Positions 50,487 through 59,849 of a DNA stretch of 64,000 bases are shown here, one piece after another. The stretch covers positions 18,477 through 82,476 of IMG/VR virus record IMGVR_UViG_3300025789_001553; one strand, 5' to 3'. Below the pieces are notes generated by a model that had not been told where the DNA came from, searched no databases, and saw nothing but the letters and a program-made list of their open reading frames with translations. Numbering within the stretch: position 1 is the first letter of the stretch; each line of letters opens with the position of its first letter. The stretch comes from a virus. Both the position numbers and the translations under genes were made by a program.

Positions 50487-52130
50487 ATGTTTTCATTTAA
50501 ACAATTTTTTCTTTTAAATGAAGGTGGTGCTGGTGGACATATGCTACACCCGCTCAACTTACCTGAAATTAAAACAGGTAAAGAGCTTTTAGAATTATAT
50601 GAAAAGTCAGCTCATTATCTTGCACTAAAAGGTGCTCCGGTTAAAATTGATGGTACTAACGTTAGTGTGCGGTTAGTAGATACTGAACACGGTAAAGAGT
50701 TTGCTATCTACAGGGGCGCTAAAATAGACATGGAAGGACCTCCCGCTACACTCTCTTATTTAAATACCCGTTTTGCGGAAAACCCAGGTGCAATTAAATC
50801 ATACGAGCAGGTATTAAATATTTTTAACAAAGCCTTACCACAGACAACAAGAGAGCTGAAAGAGTTAGGCTTGTATAATGATCCAAATATTTTCTTTAAT
50901 ACTGAATTTGTAGCTGGTACTTCTAATATAATAGGGTACAATAATAAATTTTTAGCTATTCATTATCCTGCTAAAATTACAGAAAAGTTTAGCGCTAAAA
51001 AAGGTACAAAGAGTTATGGTAGTGAGCATTTACCTTTTAATGCTGATGTTTTAAATGCATATGCTAAAAAAGTTAATGCAGTAGCACAAGAATTTGGTTT
51101 TAATGTTATACATCAGTCTATAGCAAAAATGACTGGTAAGCCTAATTTTAATGCAGCGTTAAGTTCAGAATTAACTATTAATGGTAAAACTAAAACTTTA
51201 AAACAGTGGTTAAGTACAGCTGTTAATCCGGCTAACAAAGTAATTAAAAAATTGGGTGGTGCTAAACCAGTAGCTGGTATTAATCAGGCTCTGTATTTAG
51301 ATGTAGTACAAAACGGGGTTGATATTAACAGTATAGTTGCACCAGAAAGTTTACCGGTTGCTACAAATTGTATTGTATTTTGGCATGCAACAAGATTACT
51401 TGGTAAAGCTATACTTGATGCAATGGACTCAGATTTAGGTAAACCTTCTCAACAAGAAGGTGTTGTTATAAACAACCCAGCTGTATCAGCTTATCAATTT
51501 AAAATAACAGGCGACTTCTTTGTAAGAAACGCTGAAGCAAGCCCCTACAGAAAAGAACCTACTGGTCCTATTAAAACAGCTGTCATAACTTATGGTAGAT
51601 TTAATCCGCCAACTGTTGGACATCAAGCTTTGTTACAAACATTATCTCAAACTGGTGCACAAAATAAAGCTCAATTAACAGCTATATTTCCTTCTCATAC
51701 AATTAATAGAGACAACCCGTTACCTTTTGATCTTAAAGCACAGATATTACAAACTATATCCCCTAAGAACGTTCAAGTATTACCAGACGGTAAGACTCTA
51801 ATGGCAGTGCTTAGTTTCTTAAGTAAAAACGGATATAACAGGGTTATTCATATAGCTGGTTCAGATCGTTTACCTGAATATGAGCGTTTAATTAAACAAT
51901 ACGTAAATAAGCCAGATGCTCATGGAGATATTGCATACAATATACCAGACTACACGTTTGTAAGCTCTGGGGATAGAGATCCAGACGCTGAAGGTGTTAC
52001 TGGTATGAGTGCTTCTAAAGTAAGAGCAGCTGCTCGTGCTAATGATTATAAGTCTTTTAGTGCTGGTATAGCTCAAGGCTTACCCGAACAACTAAAGCAA
52101 TTAGTATTCAATACTATTAAAAATAGTTAA
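50487..52130 (+). CDS. RNA-ligase-like plus adenylyltransferase-like fusion protein
   Basis: A 547-residue two-part enzyme. N-terminal domain: KIDGTN (K53, ligase motif I), EFVAGTSNIIGYN, EGVVINN (motif IV) and YQFKITGDFFVRN (motif V) match covalent nucleotidyltransferase (RNA/DNA ligase or capping) signatures. C-terminal domain (from about residue 365): TYGRFNPPTVGHQALL is a nucleotidyl-transferase HIGH-type motif with the first His replaced by Thr, HIAGSDRLPEYERLI follows, and GMSASKVRAA is like the SSTxIR motif of NMN adenylyltransferase. The N-terminus FSFKQFFLLNEGG is like a head-targeting peptide. Substrate unknown; RNA repair linked to NAD or AMP chemistry is one guess. Confidence 0.75.
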   Translation: MFSFKQFFLLNEGGAGGHMLHPLNLPEIKTGKELLELYEKSAHYLALKGAPVKIDGTNVSVRLVDTEHGKEFAIYRGAKIDMEGPPATLSYLNTRFAENPGAIKSYEQVLNIFNKALPQTTRELKELGLYNDPNIFFNTEFVAGTSNIIGYNNKFLAIHYPAKITEKFSAKKGTKSYGSEHLPFNADVLNAYAKKVNAVAQEFGFNVIHQSIAKMTGKPNFNAALSSELTINGKTKTLKQWLSTAVNPANKVIKKLGGAKPVAGINQALYLDVVQNGVDINSIVAPESLPVATNCIVFWHATRLLGKAILDAMDSDLGKPSQQEGVVINNPAVSAYQFKITGDFFVRNAEASPYRKEPTGPIKTAVITYGRFNPPTVGHQALLQTLSQTGAQNKAQLTAIFPSHTINRDNPLPFDLKAQILQTISPKNVQVLPDGKTLMAVLSFLSKNGYNRVIHIAGSDRLPEYERLIKQYVNKPDAHGDIAYNIPDYTFVSSGDRDPDAEGVTGMSASKVRAAARANDYKSFSAGIAQGLPEQLKQLVFNTIKNS

Positions 52131-52151
52131 ATTTTAATTTAATTTAAACAT

Positions 52152-52186
52152 AAAAAAAGGCTAACGTTTTACTCGTTAGCCTTTTT
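52152..52186. terminator. Convergent bidirectional terminator
   Basis: AAAAAGGCTAACG / CGTTAGCCTTTTT hairpin with loop TTTTACT. It has A and T tracts on both sides and lies between the plus-strand ligase-like gene and the minus-strand giant fibre gene, so it can stop both. Confidence 0.93.
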
Positions 52187-52205
52187 AATTTTAAGCGACT
52201 AATTC

Positions 52206-55200
52206 TTATTTGAATGTCGCGACTGAAGCTAATGCAAGGTAAGTCGAGCTACCTGTCTTCGTTAACGATACTGTGTATACGTCAACCGAATTTGCATTAC
52301 CTGAACTTGGAGCTGTACCACCCTGCCACTTTGGCGTTACTGCACTACCGTCAACTTGTAGAGCTGTCTGATAGTAAGGTGTATTGCCGTTAGTTGTAAG
52401 TAGCGCAATTGTAATTGTCTGACCTGTCGACATTATACTGTTTAGTGTAGTACCGCTGTTACCACGAATATTTAACGTCCAATTATTAGCATTACTATTT
52501 GTGTAGTATTGTATACCTTGTGTTAATACATCGAAGTTAGTTGTACTTGATGGAGCCGAAGCTGTGTTTGTTGTACCTTCAAGTACTGAGTTTTCAGTTA
52601 CATAACCTGTTGCTGTAATATTAGCAAACGTTACATTACTTGTAGTATTTAAGGTTTGGTTAGCGCCCGGGCCTGAATAACCGGACCAGCCAGATGTACC
52701 AGAGTAGCCTGAAGTACCGCTAAAGCCACTATAGCCTGATGTACCAGAATAACCTGATATACCAGAGTAGCCTGAAGTACCGCTAAAGCCTGAGATACCA
52801 CTGTAACCACTGAAGCCGCTTATACCGCTGTAACCAGACGTACCAGAGTAGCCTGAGGTACCGCTAAAGCCTGAGAAGCCAGATGTACCAGAGTAGCCTG
52901 AAGTACCGCTAAAGCCACTATAGCCTGATGTACCAGAATAACCTGATATACCAGAGTAGCCTGAAGTACCGCTAAAGCCTGAGATACCACTGTAACCACT
53001 GAAGCCGCTTATACCGCTGTAACCAGACGTACCAGAGTAGCCTGAAGTACCGCTAAAGCCACTATAGCCTGATGTACCAGAATAACCTGATATACCGCTA
53101 TAACCGCTAAAACCGGAAGTACCGCTAAAGCCTGAGTAACCAGATGTACCGCTGAAGCCACTAAAGCCTGATGTACCAGAATAACCTGAAGTACCGCTAA
53201 AGCCTGAGAAGCCAGAAGTACCAGAGTAGCCCGAAATACCAGAGTATCCCGAGAAGCCTGAATAACCAGATGTACCAGAATAACCCGAAGTGCCAATGCC
53301 AGAATAACCTGAGTAACCAGAAGCACCTGTAGCACCTTGACCGATTGGTGAACGTAATACTGAATAGTTAGTAGTACCGTTATATATGAATGTAGCAGAT
53401 ACTGACGACGAACTTGTTGAGTATGCGTAAACCTGTGTTAAGATTCTGTCTGCTGCATTTAGTGTTGTAATACTATTTGTAGCATAAGATACTTTTTGAT
53501 ATGTTGTAGTTGTATCTGTTACCGCACCAGAATCTGCACTTAATATTAATGTACCTGTACTGCTTGTTGCATTGACCCAAGTATATACTTGGAATACAAA
53601 GTTTGCTGAATTTGAATTTACTTTACGGAAAAATTCAATATCCCACAGACCTGCAGGTATTTCTGTTAGCCCAGGTTCACCAGCTGGTGTTAAATAACCA
53701 TCAATTAATACTGGGCTTGCAAGTGAGCTATTACCGGTAGATACTACAACAACGTCATCGTTTACTGAACCACCGCCTGGTTGTAATGTCAAACTTTCAT
53801 AAGATGTTTGATCACTATCTGTTTCATTGAAGAAGTATGTTCTACCGTATACCGATGCGCCTGTTTGACCAGACCAACCAGATGTACCAGAGTAGCCACT
53901 GATACCGCTAAAGCCACTAATACCAGAGAAGCCGCTAAAGCCTGAAGTACCGCTAAAGCCGCTAAAGCCTGATGTACCAGAATAACCTGATGTACCAGAG
54001 AAGCCTGAGAAGCCAGATGTACCACTATAACCGCTTATACCGGAATAACCGCTAAAGCCTGAGATACCGCTAAAGCCTGAGATACCGCTATAACCGCTTA
54101 TACCGCTAAAGCCTGATGTACCAGAATAACCTGATGTACCAGAGAAGCCTGAGAAGCCAGATGTACCAGAGTAACCTGATGTACCACTATAACCGCTAAA
54201 GCCGCTTATACCGCTAAAGCCTGAAGTACCAGAATAGCCTGAAATACCGCTAAAGCCTGATGTACCAGAATAACCTGATGTACCAGAGAAGCCTGAGAAG
54301 CCAGATGTACCAGAGTAACCTGATGTACCACTATAACCGCTAAAGCCGCTTATACCGCTAAAGCCTGAAGTACCAGAATAGCCTGAAATACCGCTAAAGC
54401 CTGATGTACCAGAATAACCTGATGTACCAGAGAAGCCTGAGAAGCCAGATGTACCAGAGTAACCTGATGTACCACTATAACCGCTAAAGCCTGAAGTACC
54501 AGAGTAGCCTGAAATACCAGACCAACCTGAGAAGCCGGAAGTACCGTCATTACCAGCAAATCCTTGTACGCCAGGATCACCTTGAGGACCACTATAGCCA
54601 CTGTAACCTGACCAACCGCTAATACCGCTATAGCCTGAGATACCACTATAACCGGACCAACCAGATATACCACTATAGCCACTTATACCAGAATACCCAC
54701 TTATACCAGAATAACCTGAAATACCGCTATAACCTGATATACCTATATATCCGCTATAACCTGAGATACCACTGTAACCGGAAATACCTGAATAACCACT
54801 GTACCCGCTTATACCACTATAACCAGAATAACCTGACGAAGCAGAAGCACCGTTAGCGCCAGAGTAACCAGAATAGCCTGAGTAGCCTTGCAAGTTTGCG
54901 CCACTCATTGAAATTGTACCTGTAACTTCGAAGTTACCGTCAAAGTGAATTGTGTTGCCTACTTGTGTTACTAAGCTATTACCAAGTGTTTGATTACTTG
55001 TCCATAATGCAAGGTAACCGCTTGTACCGTTGTTTGTAGAACCGATTTGAGTTGCTGGATATTCAACTACAACACCTGTTGAATCGCTTGTAGCGATTAA
55101 CATTGGCTTAATGAACGAGCCACTTAATGAAGGAGCTGTATCTGTTAATGCACCAGCTGTTTGATCAGATAGGTAATAACCGTAACCATCTGTTAAACCA

Positions 55201-57614
55201 GAGAGGTTTGAAATTTGACCGTTGTATACGATTGTAAACTGACTTCCTGTTGCGTCTTGTACGATACCAATTGCATCAACAGTAGAAATACTGTCTGCTT
55301 TTGCACGTAGGTACGAACCACTCTGATCTCTGTAAATTACAGTACCAGGTGTAAAGTCGTTTGAATATGGAATTGTTAATTGTAATGTTGCGTCAGCACC
55401 ACTGATACCAGACCAACCAGAGTAGCCTGAGTAACCAGAAATACCTGACCAACCGCTAATACCGGACCAGCCGCTATAGCCACTGATACCAGAGTAACCT
55501 GAAATACCAGACCAGCCAGAGTAACCGGAAATACCAGATATACCTGACCAACCGCTAATACCGCTAAAGCCGGACCAGCCACTTATGCCAGACCAACCGG
55601 ATATACCAGACCAGCCTGACCAACCTGAAATACCGGAGTAGCCAGAAGTACCGCTGAAGCCGCTAATGCCAGACCAGCCACTATAACCGCTAATACCTGA
55701 CCAACCAGACCAGCCTGAAATACCAGACCAGCCACTAAAGCCAGAAATGCCTGACCAACCTGAGGTACCGCTAAAGCCTGAAATACCAGACCAGCCAGAA
55801 ATACCTGACCAACCTGAAATACCAGAGTAGCCTGATGTACCAGAGAAGCCTGAAATACCAGACCAGCCGCTATAACCGCTAATACCAGACCAACCGGAGT
55901 AGCCAGAAATACCTGACCAACCGCTTATGCCAGACCAACCTGAGGTACCAGAGAAGCCTGAAATACCGCTCCAACCTGAAATACCGCTAAAGCCTGACCA
56001 ACCAGAAATACCGCTATAGCCAGATGTACCGCTAAAGCCCGATATACCGGAGTAGCCTGAGAAGCCACTAATACCGCTCCAGCCCGAAGTGCCAGAGAAA
56101 CCGCTAATACCAGACCAGCCAGAGATACCTGACCAACCTGAAATACCGGACCAGCCGCTATAACCAGACGTACCAGAGTAACCGCTGTAACCACTAATAC
56201 CAGAGAAGCCGCTAAAGCCTGATGTACCAGAATAGCCTGAAATACCGCTAAAGCCACTAATACCAGACCAGCCAGAAATACCGCTAAAGCCAGACCAGCC
56301 GCTAATACCTGACCAACCTGAAATACCGGACCAACCGGATATACCAGACCAACCAGAGAAGCCTGAGTCACCTTTTACTTGGCCAACGTTTGCCCATACA
56401 CCATTACCGTATACCCATAAATCGCCAGATGCTTCATCAATAACACCATTACCATTAACTGCGCTTGGGTAAGCTGTATTTAATGTTGTTTGAGGATCGA
56501 CTCCGACTGTAGGAACTGTACCAATAATAGTTACTGACGTACCATTTGTACCAGAGTAACCAGAGAAGCCTGAAATACCAGACCAACCTGAAATACCTGA
56601 CCAACCGGAGTAACCGCTAATACCGCTAAAGCCACTAATACCAGACCAGCCAGAAATACCTGACCAACCGCTTACGCCGCTATAACCAGAGAAGCCAGAA
56701 ATGCCTGACCAACCAGAGAAGCCTGAAATACCGCTAAAGCCTGAGAAGCCAGACGTACCACTGAAGCCTGAAATACCAGACCAGCCTGAGATACCACTCC
56801 AGCCACTAATACCAGACCAACCTGAAATACCGCTTACGCCAGACCAACCAGAGTAGCCTGAATAACCAGACCAACCAGAAATGCCTGACCAACCAGAGAA
56901 GCCTGAGGTACCAGAATAACCTGAAGTACCGCTAAAGCCTGAAATACCACTAAAGCCGCTAAAGCCTGATATACCAGACCAACCGGAAATACCAGAAATA
57001 CCAGACCAACCGGAAATACCGGACCAGCCTGACGTACCGCTGAAGCCAGAAATGCCTGACCAACCAGAGATACCACTAAAGCCTGAGAAGCCAGACGTAC
57101 CAGAATAACCCGAAATACCGCTCCAGCCTGATGTACCAGAATAACCGCTTATACCAGACCAGCCAGAAATACCTGACCAACCGCTTATGCCAGACCAACC
57201 AGAGATACCACTCCAGCCTGATGTACCGCTAAAGCCCGAAATACCGGACCAGCCTGAAATACCACTAAAGCCTGAGAAGCCAGATGTGCCTGAATAACCC
57301 GATTGTCCAGACCAACCTGAGAAGCCGCTGAAGCCAGAAATACCTGACCAACCAGACCAGCCTGAAATACCTGACCAACCAGAAATACCGCTCCAGCCTG
57401 AAAAGCCTGATGTACCGCTGTAACCAGATGTACCGCTAAAGCCAGATATACCGCTCCAGCCACTATAGCCAGAGATACCAGACCAGCCTGAGATACCAGA
57501 TACACCAGACCAGCCACTATAACCGGACACACCGGAACCAGAGTAACCAGAGAAACCTGATACACCGATTGGATTATAAACTGCAGAAAAAGCGCCTCGA
57601 TTGGGTAATGACAT
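52206..57614 (-). CDS. Giant collagen-like Gly-X-Ser repeat fibre protein, 1802 aa
   Basis: A very long, probably trimeric fibre protein. Most of it is a Gly-X-Ser tripeptide repeat (bases about 52680-57545), where X is Trp, Tyr, Phe, Ile, Thr or Val. The N-terminal half is Trp/Ile-rich and the C-terminal half Thr/Tyr/Phe-rich. Three folded inserts interrupt it: about 56365-56560 (GDLWVYGNGVWANVGQV), about 54890-55390 (beta domain with a close relative in the next gene) and about 53330-53860. A short true collagen-like patch (PQGDPGVQGFAGNDG) lies near 54560. The C-terminus (52206-52670) is a beta-rich tip. An exact TATAAATA box lies 23 bases upstream of the ATG. Likely a tail or whisker fibre binding the host; Ser, Thr and Tyr sites could be glycosylated. 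Confidence 0.82.
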   Translation of the reverse strand: MSLPNRGAFSAVYNPIGVSGFSGYSGSGVSGYSGWSGVSGISGWSGISGYSGWSGISGFSGTSGYSGTSGFSGWSGISGWSGISGWSGWSGISGFSGFSGWSGQSGYSGTSGFSGFSGISGWSGISGFSGTSGWSGISGWSGISGWSGISGWSGISGYSGTSGWSGISGYSGTSGFSGFSGISGWSGISGFSGTSGWSGISGWSGISGISGWSGISGFSGFSGISGFSGTSGYSGTSGFSGWSGISGWSGYSGYSGWSGVSGISGWSGISGWSGISGWSGISGFSGTSGFSGFSGISGFSGWSGISGFSGYSGVSGWSGISGWSGISGFSGISGYSGWSGISGWSGISGFSGYSGTNGTSVTIIGTVPTVGVDPQTTLNTAYPSAVNGNGVIDEASGDLWVYGNGVWANVGQVKGDSGFSGWSGISGWSGISGWSGISGWSGFSGISGWSGISGFSGISGYSGTSGFSGFSGISGYSGYSGTSGYSGWSGISGWSGISGWSGISGFSGTSGWSGISGFSGYSGISGFSGTSGYSGISGWSGFSGISGWSGISGFSGTSGWSGISGWSGISGYSGWSGISGYSGWSGISGFSGTSGYSGISGWSGISGWSGISGFSGTSGWSGISGFSGWSGISGWSGWSGISGYSGWSGISGFSGTSGYSGISGWSGWSGISGWSGISGWSGFSGISGWSGISGISGYSGWSGISGYSGISGYSGWSGISGWSGISGYSGYSGWSGISGADATLQLTIPYSNDFTPGTVIYRDQSGSYLRAKADSISTVDAIGIVQDATGSQFTIVYNGQISNLSGLTDGYGYYLSDQTAGALTDTAPSLSGSFIKPMLIATSDSTGVVVEYPATQIGSTNNGTSGYLALWTSNQTLGNSLVTQVGNTIHFDGNFEVTGTISMSGANLQGYSGYSGYSGANGASASSGYSGYSGISGYSGYSGISGYSGISGYSGYIGISGYSGISGYSGISGYSGISGYSGISGWSGYSGISGYSGISGWSGYSGYSGPQGDPGVQGFAGNDGTSGFSGWSGISGYSGTSGFSGYSGTSGYSGTSGFSGFSGTSGYSGTSGFSGISGYSGTSGFSGISGFSGYSGTSGYSGTSGFSGFSGTSGYSGTSGFSGISGYSGTSGFSGISGFSGYSGTSGYSGTSGFSGFSGTSGYSGTSGFSGISGYSGISGFSGISGFSGYSGISGYSGTSGFSGFSGTSGYSGTSGFSGFSGTSGFSGFSGISGFSGISGYSGTSGWSGQTGASVYGRTYFFNETDSDQTSYESLTLQPGGGSVNDDVVVVSTGNSSLASPVLIDGYLTPAGEPGLTEIPAGLWDIEFFRKVNSNSANFVFQVYTWVNATSSTGTLILSADSGAVTDTTTTYQKVSYATNSITTLNAADRILTQVYAYSTSSSSVSATFIYNGTTNYSVLRSPIGQGATGASGYSGYSGIGTSGYSGTSGYSGFSGYSGISGYSGTSGFSGFSGTSGYSGTSGFSGFSGTSGYSGFSGTSGFSGYSGISGYSGTSGYSGFSGTSGYSGTSGYSGISGFSGYSGISGFSGTSGYSGISGYSGTSGYSGFSGTSGYSGTSGFSGFSGTSGYSGTSGYSGISGFSGYSGISGFSGTSGYSGISGYSGTSGYSGFSGTSGYSGTSGWSGYSGPGANQTLNTTSNVTFANITATGYVTENSVLEGTTNTASAPSSTTNFDVLTQGIQYYTNSNANNWTLNIRGNSGTTLNSIMSTGQTITIALLTTNGNTPYYQTALQVDGSAVTPKWQGGTAPSSGNANSVDVYTVSLTKTGSSTYLALASVATFK
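52690..53046 (-). repeat. 189-base direct duplication inside the repeat tract
   Basis: A segment of about 168 bases beginning CCAGATGTACCAGAGTAGCC at 52690 recurs essentially unchanged from 52879, an offset of 189 bases (63 codons, 21 tripeptides). It shows a recent in-frame duplication. Confidence 0.8.
54115..54546 (-). repeat. Three copies of a 144-base unit
   Basis: GATGTACCAGAATAACCTGA recurs at 54115, 54259 and 54403, each 144 bases apart (48 codons, 16 tripeptides), with nearly identical intervening sequence. The third copy diverges near its end. Confidence 0.82.
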
Positions 57615-57637
57615 AAATTTATTGGGTTATTACAAAT

Positions 57638-57645
57638 TATTTATA
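57638..57645 (-). promoter_or_regulatory. T4-type late promoter TATAAATA
   Basis: Exact TATAAATA on the minus strand, 23 bases before the giant fibre start codon. An AT-rich hairpin (GGCTTTTT / AAAAAGCC, 57657-57685) lies upstream of it, between the two fibre genes. Confidence 0.62.
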
Positions 57646-57727
57646 TCTTTTAAGTGGGCTTTTTAATAATTTATTATAAAAAGCCTTAATTTAGTTTTAA
57701 ACTAAATATATCCCGAACAGCTTAAGA

Positions 57728-59848
57728 TTAGAAGTACATTTGATACCAAGTCGGTACACCACCCATTACCCCTGCATATACCCAAGTGATAGGTTGAGCT
57801 CCAAATTGTCCACCGAGCGGAACATAAGCTGCAATATAAGAAGCACCTTGACCAAATGGATATACTTGACCACCACCTTGGAATTGTAGTACAGCTACTT
57901 GTCCTGAGGCTGGTTTAAATATTAAGTAAGCTACTCCAGCCGGGGTTGAAGCTGTACCAGCTCCTGGATCCCACGTACCAGCACTGGTAGCTGTAAAAGT
58001 AAATCCTGAATAATTTTGTGATGCACCTACAGAAGACCAATTAGTATCGCCAGGTGTTACAATTGTATATACAGTACCCGGAACAAAATAACCGGCACTA
58101 ACTATATTAGTTATTGTGACACAAGGAGCACTAATAACATCCCCCACGTTTGGGCTTGAAGGAAATTCAACTACTATACCATACGTACTATTAGTGTGTA
58201 TTGGTCCATCATTTACAATAAGTGTTTTAGTACCACTACTAAACTGTTTACCGTATACAGTTTGAGAACTTAACGTTAAAGGCGAATTGCTATATAACCC
58301 TTCAACATTCCCAGTTAATGTATATGCAGTCCAATAATTATCAGCTTTTGTGCTTACAACTATAACATCAGAATAGTTAATAGATCCACTTCCTGTACCT
58401 GCTGCACCAGAATAACCTGATATACCGCTTGCACCTGCAGTACCAGAGTAACCTGATATACCGCTATAACCAGAAGCACCATTGGTACCGTTAGTACCAG
58501 AATAACCTGAGTAACCAGACTTACCTGAAAAACCTAAACCACTAAAACCGGATATACCAGACCAACCAGAATAGCCTGAAGTACCTGTAACTGATTTATT
58601 CCAAACAGCTGTATTAGTTAAAACTATACCTGGGTTGGTTGATGAAGCTAAAGCTACATATAAATTTTGACCGTTAGTAACAATGTCGTTAATACTATAT
58701 GTTTGAGTGTTGTCATATTGACCACGATAGTTGAAGCCTAAACTATCTATACCACTATAACCGGAGTAACCAGATATACCAGAGTAACCGGAAGTACCAT
58801 TTACACCTATTATACCGTTTATACCGGAATAACCACTAAAGCCTGAAAAACCAGAAATACCTGAATAACCGCTATAACCTGAAACACCGGAACCAGAATA
58901 ACCTGACCAACCACTATAACCACTCTTACCGGACATACCACTTATACCATTAGTACCATTTGTACCACTATAACCACTATAACCCGATACACCACTAACA
59001 CCATCGAAAACCGGTACACCACTTAAAAGGTATGTGCCAAGAATATTAAAATCACCATTAATAGTTGTGGTGGCGTCTATTATAACATCTGGACCGCTAT
59101 CAAATATACTACTATTACCTAAAGAATGGGCACCAGTCCAACGTGCTAAATAACCACTGGTACCATTGTTTGTACTACCAATTATTACTCCAGGAAATTC
59201 AACAACCACACCAGTTGTTGTACCTGTACCAATTAATACCGGTTTAATGACACTACCACTTGCAGTAGGAGCATCTGTTGTTATTTGACCGGGTACTGTG
59301 TCTGAAAGGTAATAACATGTAGCATCTTCAATACCAGTTAGTCCTGAAATATAACCATTAATAACATATGTGAATTCGCTACTATTTGCAGATTGTACTA
59401 CCCCTATAACTTCAGAAGTATTAATATCGTTTGCTAAAGCTAAATCGTAACCACCTGTTGTTTTATAAATTGCTTGACCTGCACTAAACGAATTTGTATA
59501 TGTTACAGATTGGTTGTTAGCGTTAAAGCCTGAATAACCAGATATACCAGACCAGCCACTAACACCCGAATAACCAGAGTAACCAGATGTACCACCACCA
59601 CCTGTTGAAAATATGTGTAAGTCAGTATCTGTCGTACCTGTATCGTACCAGTATATATAAGGCACACCTGCAATAATAAGACGAACCTGTAATGATTGAA
59701 ATCTTATTGCTTGAGGTATTGCTGCATTAGCTGCTGCTTTTGCTGCGGTTTCGTTTGGTCCATAATAAGGACCTGACCACGTATCAACCGGTACCGGGTT
59801 GACTGGTTGTATACCAAATGGAATTTCTAAGCCTGGAGTTAATGCCAT
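57728..59848 (-). CDS. Gly-X-Ser fibre protein with shared beta domain, 706 aa
   Basis: A second fibre-type protein. The N-terminus (PVDTWSGPYYGPNETAAKAAANAAIPQAIRFQSLQVRL) looks like a virion-attachment domain. A Gly-X-Ser tract is followed by a beta domain (bases about 59000-59520: IYKTTGGYDLALANDINTSEVIGVVQS...GSTNNGTSGYLARWTGAHSLGNSS) that also occurs in the giant fibre (GSTNNGTSGYLALWTSNQTLGNS), then more repeats and a beta-rich C-terminal tip of about 200 residues. Two bases separate it from the next fibre gene upstream. Probably a tail fibre or adaptor. Confidence 0.76.
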   Translation of the reverse strand: MALTPGLEIPFGIQPVNPVPVDTWSGPYYGPNETAAKAAANAAIPQAIRFQSLQVRLIIAGVPYIYWYDTGTTDTDLHIFSTGGGGTSGYSGYSGVSGWSGISGYSGFNANNQSVTYTNSFSAGQAIYKTTGGYDLALANDINTSEVIGVVQSANSSEFTYVINGYISGLTGIEDATCYYLSDTVPGQITTDAPTASGSVIKPVLIGTGTTTGVVVEFPGVIIGSTNNGTSGYLARWTGAHSLGNSSIFDSGPDVIIDATTTINGDFNILGTYLLSGVPVFDGVSGVSGYSGYSGTNGTNGISGMSGKSGYSGWSGYSGSGVSGYSGYSGISGFSGFSGYSGINGIIGVNGTSGYSGISGYSGYSGIDSLGFNYRGQYDNTQTYSINDIVTNGQNLYVALASSTNPGIVLTNTAVWNKSVTGTSGYSGWSGISGFSGLGFSGKSGYSGYSGTNGTNGASGYSGISGYSGTAGASGISGYSGAAGTGSGSINYSDVIVVSTKADNYWTAYTLTGNVEGLYSNSPLTLSSQTVYGKQFSSGTKTLIVNDGPIHTNSTYGIVVEFPSSPNVGDVISAPCVTITNIVSAGYFVPGTVYTIVTPGDTNWSSVGASQNYSGFTFTATSAGTWDPGAGTASTPAGVAYLIFKPASGQVAVLQFQGGGQVYPFGQGASYIAAYVPLGGQFGAQPITWVYAGVMGGVPTWYQMYF

Positions 59849-59849
59849 G

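Larger units (their letters stand above)
52680..57545 (-). repeat. Gly-X-Ser tripeptide repeat tract
   Basis: Nine-base repeat units encoding G-X-S with X variable, interrupted by the three folded inserts of the fibre gene. Similar shorter tracts occur at about 58395-59000 in the next gene and 60560-60720 in the third. Exact larger duplications are described separately. Confidence 0.93.

Noticed and set aside
52680-57545. Short regularly spaced repeats suggestive of a CRISPR array
   Set aside because: The repeat is a nine-base in-frame coding unit without constant repeat and unique spacers, so it is a protein repeat.
52210-57570. Several long open stretches in other reading frames inside the fibre gene
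   Set aside because: They arise from the nine-base repeat, which leaves other frames open too. Their proteins are Leu/Val/Ala low-complexity products with no start-site or motif support.
57657-57685. Intrinsic terminator between the two largest fibre genes
   Set aside because: A GGCTTTTT/AAAAAGCC hairpin exists, but no U-run follows it on the minus strand, so termination is not supported.
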